A program made the translations under genes and the position numbers. Positions 16,454-21,264 of a stretch of DNA of 21,264 nucleotides are shown one piece after another. The stretch lies in NCBI GenBank assembly GCA_035252905.1, contig DATFCQ010000003.1, positions 1-21,264 of the forward strand, written 5' to 3'. How positions within the stretch are numbered: the first letter of the stretch is position 1; every line of letters starts with the position of its first letter. The stretch is from AP-15 sp035252905. Its GTDB lineage: Bacteria > Pseudomonadota > Alphaproteobacteria > ATCC43930 > CGMCC-115725. The notes under the pieces were generated by a model that saw nothing but the letters and a program-made list of their open reading frames with translations, did no database searches and was not told where the DNA came from.

Positions 16454-16482
16454 CATATAGACGGCCCGAGGGAACCCGGCAA
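16454..16482 (-). promoter_or_regulatory. Predicted sigma-70 promoter for accD-folC
   Basis: On the minus strand TTGCCG (16477-16482) is followed after 17 bases by TATATG (16454-16459), preceded by C. This gives TTGCCG-N16-CTATAT, close to the rhizobial housekeeping consensus CTTGAC-N17-CTATAT. A transcript would start near 16447, about 20 bases before the accD ATG. The prediction is by eye. Confidence 0.45.
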
Positions 16483-16576
16483 TTCTTCCGATCGGATACA
16501 AAACACGTTACATTTGATCGATAGTGCCGCGCCACCGGGATACAAATGCCTCCCCCCGCGCCATTTGGGTCTCTCC

Positions 16577-17278
16577 ATGCGCTCTGATCCCGATCCGTTC
16601 AAGAATCGGCTCCTCGCAGGGTTGTCGCGGCAGGATCTGGAGCGCTTCTTTTCAAACGTCGCTCTTGTCCCTCTGCCGCGCAAACGGATAATTTATGAAA
16701 TCGGTGCTCCAATCGACAATATTTACTTTGTTGAGCAAGGACTGGTTTCAATGTTGATAAACATGGAGAACGGAGCAACCAGCGAAGTCTGGATGATCGG
16801 GAGAGAGGGCATGATCGGGATGGCCGCCCTTCTCGACAGCGAGACGGCGGCCCAGCAGATGGCGGTGCAGATCCCCGGCTCCGCCTGGCGCCTCGGCCTC
16901 CCGCGATGCCGGGAGGCTTTCGAGCAGAGCGCGGCCTTTCGCCGAGCGGTCCTGCGCCTCACCGAAGCCACTTTGAACTTTGCGGCGCAAACCGCGGCGT
17001 GCAACCGGCTGCATTCGGTCGAACGGCGCCTGGCGCGGTGGCTGTTGATGGCAAGCGACCGCGTGGAGGCGGATACAATGCCGCTCACCCACGAGTTCCT
17101 GTCCTCGATGCTGGGCGTGCGCCGCCCCGGCGTCACTGTCGCGGCCGGCCAATTGCAGCGCTCGGGGTTGATCCGCTATCGCTACGGCCGGGTCACGGTC
17201 ATCGACCGACGCACACTCGAAACGGCCGCCTGCGAATGCCACCACGCCGACCGGGAGCGGTTCGAGCGCCTGTCATGA
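16577..17278 (+). CDS. Crp/Fnr family transcriptional regulator, 233 aa
   Basis: The N-terminal two thirds form a cyclic-nucleotide-binding-like beta barrel: FFSNVALVPLPRKRIIYEIG, DNIYFVEQGLVSMLINMENG and EVWMIGREGMIGMAALL. A dimerisation helix runs through the RAVLRLTEATLNFAAQTAACN region. The C-terminal winged helix-turn-helix is MPLTHEFLSSMLGVRRPGVT, followed by the wing LIRYRYGRVTVIDR. The canonical cAMP-binding arginine/glutamate signature of Crp (GE..L...ARSAT) is absent and there is no N-terminal Fnr cysteine cluster, so the effector is unknown. The MLGVRRPGVTVAA helix is, from memory, typical of a large uncharacterised group in Bradyrhizobium relatives. The ATG at 16577 lacks a strong ribosome-binding site. 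It is divergent from accD across 150 bp, so it may regulate that promoter or itself. A response regulator follows. Confidence 0.88.
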   Translation: MRSDPDPFKNRLLAGLSRQDLERFFSNVALVPLPRKRIIYEIGAPIDNIYFVEQGLVSMLINMENGATSEVWMIGREGMIGMAALLDSETAAQQMAVQIPGSAWRLGLPRCREAFEQSAAFRRAVLRLTEATLNFAAQTAACNRLHSVERRLARWLLMASDRVEADTMPLTHEFLSSMLGVRRPGVTVAAGQLQRSGLIRYRYGRVTVIDRRTLETAACECHHADRERFERLS

Positions 17279-17399
17279 GCCGGTTTTATCGAAACCTTGT
17301 CTGGTGCCGTACAGAATTGCCGGGCTCCATCATATATCTGGATCATGAGGAGAGCCGATGTAAAGAGCGCGCCTCCTCGAAAATCAGATCAGAGGCGCG

Positions 17400-17786
17400 A
17401 TGACCGAACGGCAGCGGCTCATCCTTGTCTTGGAAGACGATCCGGACGTCTGCGAAGTGCTTGCCGACATGCTGCGCGACGCCGGCCATGACGCAATCTG
17501 CACGCATACGGTCCAGCAGGCGCTCGAACATTTGGCGGAGGCCGCGATCGATCTCGCTCTGATCGACCTGTTGATGAGGGGCGCGCCCAGCCCCTTGGAA
17601 GTCGCCGATCGCGCGAAGCAGAAGGGCGCCGCCGTCGTGTTGATGAGCGGCTCTCCCCAAGCCCTCGAAAAATTCGCAAACGGCCCCTATCCGATCCTCG
17701 CCAAACCGTTCCGCCACCTGGAACTTCTTCAAATCATCGAGCGCTCTCTGTCCCTCGGCGGAGAATGCAGCGAAAGGTCAGATTGA
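17400..17786 (+). CDS. Single-domain response regulator receiver protein, 128 aa
   Basis: A stand-alone CheY-like receiver domain. Acidic pocket residues are D13 and D14 (VLEDDPD), the phospho-accepting aspartate is D56 (LALIDLLM), the switch serine is S83 (LMSGS) and the conserved lysine is K102 (ILAKPF). There is no output domain, as in CheY or the FixJ-like 'orphan' receivers common in Hyphomicrobiales, so it must act by protein contact or within a phosphorelay. No histidine kinase is in the window. The ATG at 17400 has a close GAGG. It lies 121 bp after the Crp/Fnr-type gene on the same strand. Its last 53 bases overlap the 3' end of the convergent alkB-like gene. Confidence 0.88.
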   Translation: MTERQRLILVLEDDPDVCEVLADMLRDAGHDAICTHTVQQALEHLAEAAIDLALIDLLMRGAPSPLEVADRAKQKGAAVVLMSGSPQALEKFANGPYPILAKPFRHLELLQIIERSLSLGGECSERSD

Positions 17787-18348
17787 CCCGTTTCCCGCAG
17801 GGCCGGGTTGTCTTGGGCACGCCGTGCCGCCAGCAGCGCTGGGTTTCGCCTTTCATCAACAACAGGCTGCCGGAGGCGAGCACGAGGCGCACCGGCGGCA
17901 ATTTTCTGTCCGTCTTGTGCTTCATCACAAAGACCCGCTCGGCGCCGAGGCTCAACGAGGCGATGACCGGCCGAGGCCCAAGCTCGGGCTCGTCGTCGCT
18001 GTGAAAACCGATGCTATCCCGCTCGTCGCGATAACAATTGAGCAATACGCTGTTGAACCGCTCGGCCGTGGCCGCTTCGATCCGCGCCTTCAGGTCGAAC
18101 AGGATCGCGCTCCACGGCCGCGGCCGCAGCCGGATGCCGGCATAGGAATAAACGCAGCCGGGATCGCCGTACCACGCGGTCAGGCGCGGCTGCATGACCT
18201 TTCTCCCAAACATTACAATCTCTTCGGCGCGCCAGGGCACCTCGTCGAGGAGACGCCGCATCGTTTCGTCGGTGGTGCGGCCGAGCGGCAGATGAGGCAG
18301 GTAACGGACATCCGCGTCGGGGATGGGGATCTGTTCGAAGACGACCAT
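17734..18348 (-). CDS. AlkB-type 2-oxoglutarate/Fe(II) dioxygenase, 204 aa
   Basis: AlkB-type enzymes remove alkyl lesions from DNA or RNA by oxidative demethylation. The protein has the nucleotide-flipping and substrate-side segment PRLTAWYGDPG and YAGIRLRPRPW. The core then follows: LLNCYRDERDSIGFHSDDEPELG, with iron ligands H116 and D118, SLSLGAERVF, and third ligand H175 in CWRHGVPK. The 2-oxoglutarate-binding pair is R187 and R193 in RVNLTFR. The layout resembles the ALKBH2/3-like branch (N.Y.DG.D.IG.H.DDE) more than E. coli AlkB. The ATG at 18348 shares its A with the TGA stop of the preceding antitoxin-like gene, so the two are translationally coupled; a TTG one codon earlier is an alternative. 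No ada or other adaptive-response gene is adjacent. The 3' end overlaps the response regulator by 53 bp. Confidence 0.92.
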   Translation of the reverse strand: MVVFEQIPIPDADVRYLPHLPLGRTTDETMRRLLDEVPWRAEEIVMFGRKVMQPRLTAWYGDPGCVYSYAGIRLRPRPWSAILFDLKARIEAATAERFNSVLLNCYRDERDSIGFHSDDEPELGPRPVIASLSLGAERVFVMKHKTDRKLPPVRLVLASGSLLLMKGETQRCWRHGVPKTTRPCGKRVNLTFRCILRRGTESAR

Positions 18349-18605
18349 CAATCGAAATGGCCGCGCTCGTTGTACCCGACAATCTCGTCGGGGCTCCGGC
18401 TGTCGTACACAGGCAGGCGAGCCACCTCCGCCTGGATCGCGCGCACGCGCGCGAGGAGCGCATCGGCGTCGCGTGCCGCAGGCGTCTCCATACTACTCTC
18501 CACCAGTTGGATTTCGGCCTCATGCTCGCCAACCGGGAGCCCTTCGGCGCGACCAGTCAATGTGCCGTCCGATGCGATATGGATGCGGGTCTTGATCTTG
18601 GTCAT
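18348..18605 (-). CDS. Antitoxin-like small protein, 85 aa, coupled to the AlkB-type gene
   Basis: The N-terminal half (KIKTRIHIASDGTLTGRAEG and LPVGEHEAEIQL) is a short beta-rich segment, and the C-terminal half ends LPVYDSRSPDEIVGYNERGHFD. That C-terminus matches the 'LPVLDPRS.DEILGYDE.GLP' tail that I know from VapB-type antitoxins paired with PIN-domain toxins. Here no toxin follows. Instead the stop codon overlaps the ATG of the AlkB-type gene (TGATG). I chose the ATG at 18605 because GAGGGA stands just upstream; an ATG at 18620 is possible. It begins 21 bp after the trpA stop. Either the toxin has been lost and replaced, or the family has a non-toxin role. The antitoxin label is tentative. 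Confidence 0.6.
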   Translation of the reverse strand: MTKIKTRIHIASDGTLTGRAEGLPVGEHEAEIQLVESSMETPAARDADALLARVRAIQAEVARLPVYDSRSPDEIVGYNERGHFD

Positions 18606-18626
18606 CAGATCCCTCGCCATGATCCC

Positions 18627-19456
18627 TTATCTCCGCGCGCCGCGTACTCCCTCGGCTAACGCGCGCACATCGGCGAGGACGGCCTCGACCAGGCCGGGTC
18701 CGGCGCTGCCGTCGGGAGCGAGGTGGTCGGCGACCCGCTGCACAAGGGCGGAGCCGACGGCGGCGGCGTCGGCGGCGCGGGCGACCGCGGCGGCCTGGTC
18801 CGGGTTCTTGATGCCAAAGCCGACTGCGATCGGCAGAGCGGTGAAGCGGCGCAGTCGCGCGACTGCCTTGCGCACTGCCGCGGTATCCAGCGGGCGCGTC
18901 CCGGTGATGCCGGCGATCGCGACATAATAGAGAAACCCGCTCGCCCGTTCGAGAACGACCGGCAGCCGCTTGTCGTCGCTGGTCGGCGTCGCCAGGCGCA
19001 CAAAGGCGAGCCCCGCTGCGCGCGCCGGGTCGGTCAGTTCGGCGTCCTCCTCGGGCGGCAGGTCGACGATGATGACGCCGTCGACGCCGGCGGCCACCGC
19101 ATCGCCGGCAAAGCGCTCGGCGCCGTAGCGGTAGATCGGGTTGTAATAGCCCATCAATACGATCGGCGTCGCCGCGTCCTCGCGGCGCAATTCGCGCACC
19201 AATGCGAGCGTGCCGGAGAGGGTCATGCCGGCCTGGAGCGCGCGCTGGCCGGCCGCCTGGATCGCCGGGCCGTCGGCCATCGGGTCGGAGAACGGCATCC
19301 CGATCTCGATCAGATCGGCGCCTGCGCCCGGGAGCCCGCGAAACAGCGCGGCCGAGGTCGCGCGGTCGGGATCGCCCGCGGTCAGATAGGCGACGAGCCC
19401 CGCCCGCCCCTCCGCGCGCAACGCGGCAAAGCGGCGCTCGATGCGATTGGCGGCGC

Positions 19457-19460
<4 letters not shown>
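18627..19460 (-). CDS. trpA: Tryptophan synthase alpha subunit, 277 aa
   Basis: TrpA splits indole-3-glycerol phosphate to indole and glyceraldehyde 3-phosphate, passing indole through a tunnel to TrpB. It shows LVAYLTAGDPD (22-32), the catalytic glutamate E52 in DLIEIGMPFSDPMADGP and D63 in the same stretch (equivalent to Salmonella E49 and D60). It also has LMGYYNPIYRYG, the IIVDLPPEE loop, YYVAIAGITGT (phosphate-binding region) and VGFGIKNPDQA. Length is normal. The GTG at 19460 overlaps the trpB stop by four bases (GTGA), so translation is coupled. The frame is open further upstream inside trpB, but homology begins at SAANRIERRFAAL. Confidence 0.95.
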
Positions 19461-20668
<1,208 letters not shown>

Positions 20669-20721
20669 GGTGTTCCTCTCGGAGACCGCAGCGGCGGCGC
20701 CCCTCATCTTCCCGCAGGAGC

Positions 20722-20746
20722 GCGGGCGTCCCGCCCGCATGCGGGC
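20722..20746. repeat. Short GC palindromes between trpF and trpB
   Basis: GCGGGCG (20722-20728) pairs with CGCCCGC (20732-20738). The overlapping GCCCGCATGCGGGC (20733-20746) is a perfect 14-base palindrome, so the stretch can form either of two alternative hairpins. It lies in the 112-bp trpF-trpB gap and could affect mRNA stability or read-through; there is no following T-run. Confidence 0.5.
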
Positions 20747-20780
20747 CGGAGGACCGGGGTGAAGGGCCTGCCGTCCCTTC

Positions 20781-21264
20781 TTACAACGCGCGGGCGGCGG
20801 CGAGGAAGGCGCGGATCTTGTCCGGGTCCTTCAGGCCCGGGCGATGCTCGACCCCGGAGGAGACGTCGACGATTACAGCGCCGGAGATCCGCACCGCCTC
20901 GGCCAGCGAGTCGGCCGTCAACCCGCCCGACAGCAGCCAGGGGCGACGCCAGCGGCGGCCGGCGACGAGCCCCCAATCAAAGGCGAGACCGTTGCCGCCG
21001 GGCAGGGCGTCCGGGCGGCGCGGCGGCTTGGCGTCGAACAATAAAAAATCCGCCGTTTCCTCGTAGCGCTCGGCGGTTGCGAGGTCCTGCGGGCCGGCGA
21101 CCGCCACCGCCTTGATGACCGGCCGGCCGAAGCGGCGTCGGGCGGCGGCGACCCGCTCGACGCTCTCGCCGCCGTGGAACTGCAACAGGTCGAGCGGCAC
21201 CTGATCGAGCACCGCGGCGATCGTATTGTCCTCGGCGTCGACAAACAGGCCGACCTGCAGGACG
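20781..21264 (-). CDS. trpF: Phosphoribosylanthranilate isomerase, partial (N-terminus outside window)
   Basis: TrpF isomerises phosphoribosylanthranilate in tryptophan synthesis. The visible 160 residues start at the window edge with LQVGLFVDAEDNTI and continue VPLDLLQFHGGESVERV (the LQLHG.E strand), VIKAVAV, LLFDAKPPRR and the GG..LAFDWGL loop. They then show LSGGLTADSLAEAV (phosphate-binding glycines) and the catalytic-aspartate strand VIVDVSSGVEHRPGLKD. The conserved cysteine of the first strand is beyond the window. The gene is complete at its 3' end, with a TGA at 20781-20783. It is the upstream member of trpFBA. Confidence 0.93.
   Translation of the reverse strand, partial: VLQVGLFVDAEDNTIAAVLDQVPLDLLQFHGGESVERVAAARRRFGRPVIKAVAVAGPQDLATAERYEETADFLLFDAKPPRRPDALPGGNGLAFDWGLVAGRRWRRPWLLSGGLTADSLAEAVRISGAVIVDVSSGVEHRPGLKDPDKIRAFLAAARAL

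Noticed and set aside
16500..16540. TTGATCGATAGTGCC resembling an Fnr/FixK box in the accD-crp intergenic region
   Set aside because: Only the left half (TTGAT) fits; the right half is AGTGC instead of ATCAA.

Overview
The window looks like a chromosomal stretch of a high-GC alphaproteobacterium, most likely Hyphomicrobiales (Rhizobiales). This is inferred from the trpF-trpB-trpA plus accD-folC gene set, an accD promoter of the rhizobial CTATAT type, a Crp/Fnr regulator of a type common in that order, and several small protein families that I recall mainly from that order. No rRNA, tRNA or CRISPR array was seen.

Region 1 (1-3.8 kb) is accessory and partly decayed. It holds the last codons of a YihY/BrkB-type membrane protein, a 58-residue unknown protein, a broken ISL3-type transposase fragment, an AT-richer gene remnant, and a multiply frameshifted IS5-type transposase. 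These are followed by a minus-strand cluster of four small conserved-looking unknown proteins (3738 down to 2463), the first with a strong ribosome-binding site.

Region 2 (3.9-7.3 kb) holds a Kup-type potassium transporter gene that is complete in content but split by one frameshift. Next comes a minus-strand set of a cold-shock protein (also frameshifted, in its last codons) and two small unknown proteins.

Region 3 (7.3-12.5 kb) is a minus-strand pair of a CobW-type GTPase and an RNase Z-like metallo-beta-lactamase-fold protein, the latter with an unusual metal-ligand motif. Divergent from it is an mmsA-type methylmalonate-semialdehyde dehydrogenase, then a truncated antitoxin remnant and a class III nucleotide cyclase with an uncharacterised N-terminal half.

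Region 4 (12.5-21.3 kb) holds a MetE-C-domain/epoxyalkane-CoM-transferase-like protein bracketed by two nested palindromic repeats. Then come folC and accD (one operon, own promoter), a divergent Crp/Fnr regulator and a single-domain response regulator, an AlkB-type dioxygenase coupled to an orphan antitoxin-like protein, and trpA-trpB-trpF. In many relatives trpFBA-accD-folC is contiguous; here about 2.2 kb carrying regulatory, DNA-repair and antitoxin-like genes separates the tryptophan genes from accD-folC.

The most noteworthy items are the nested structured repeats around the methyltransferase gene, the antitoxin-alkB pair inside the trp/acc locus, the four-gene unknown cluster divergent from kup, the altered RNase Z motif, and two otherwise intact genes with single frameshifts, which may be real or may be sequence errors. 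I did not find a clear, complete, novel defence or mobile system.
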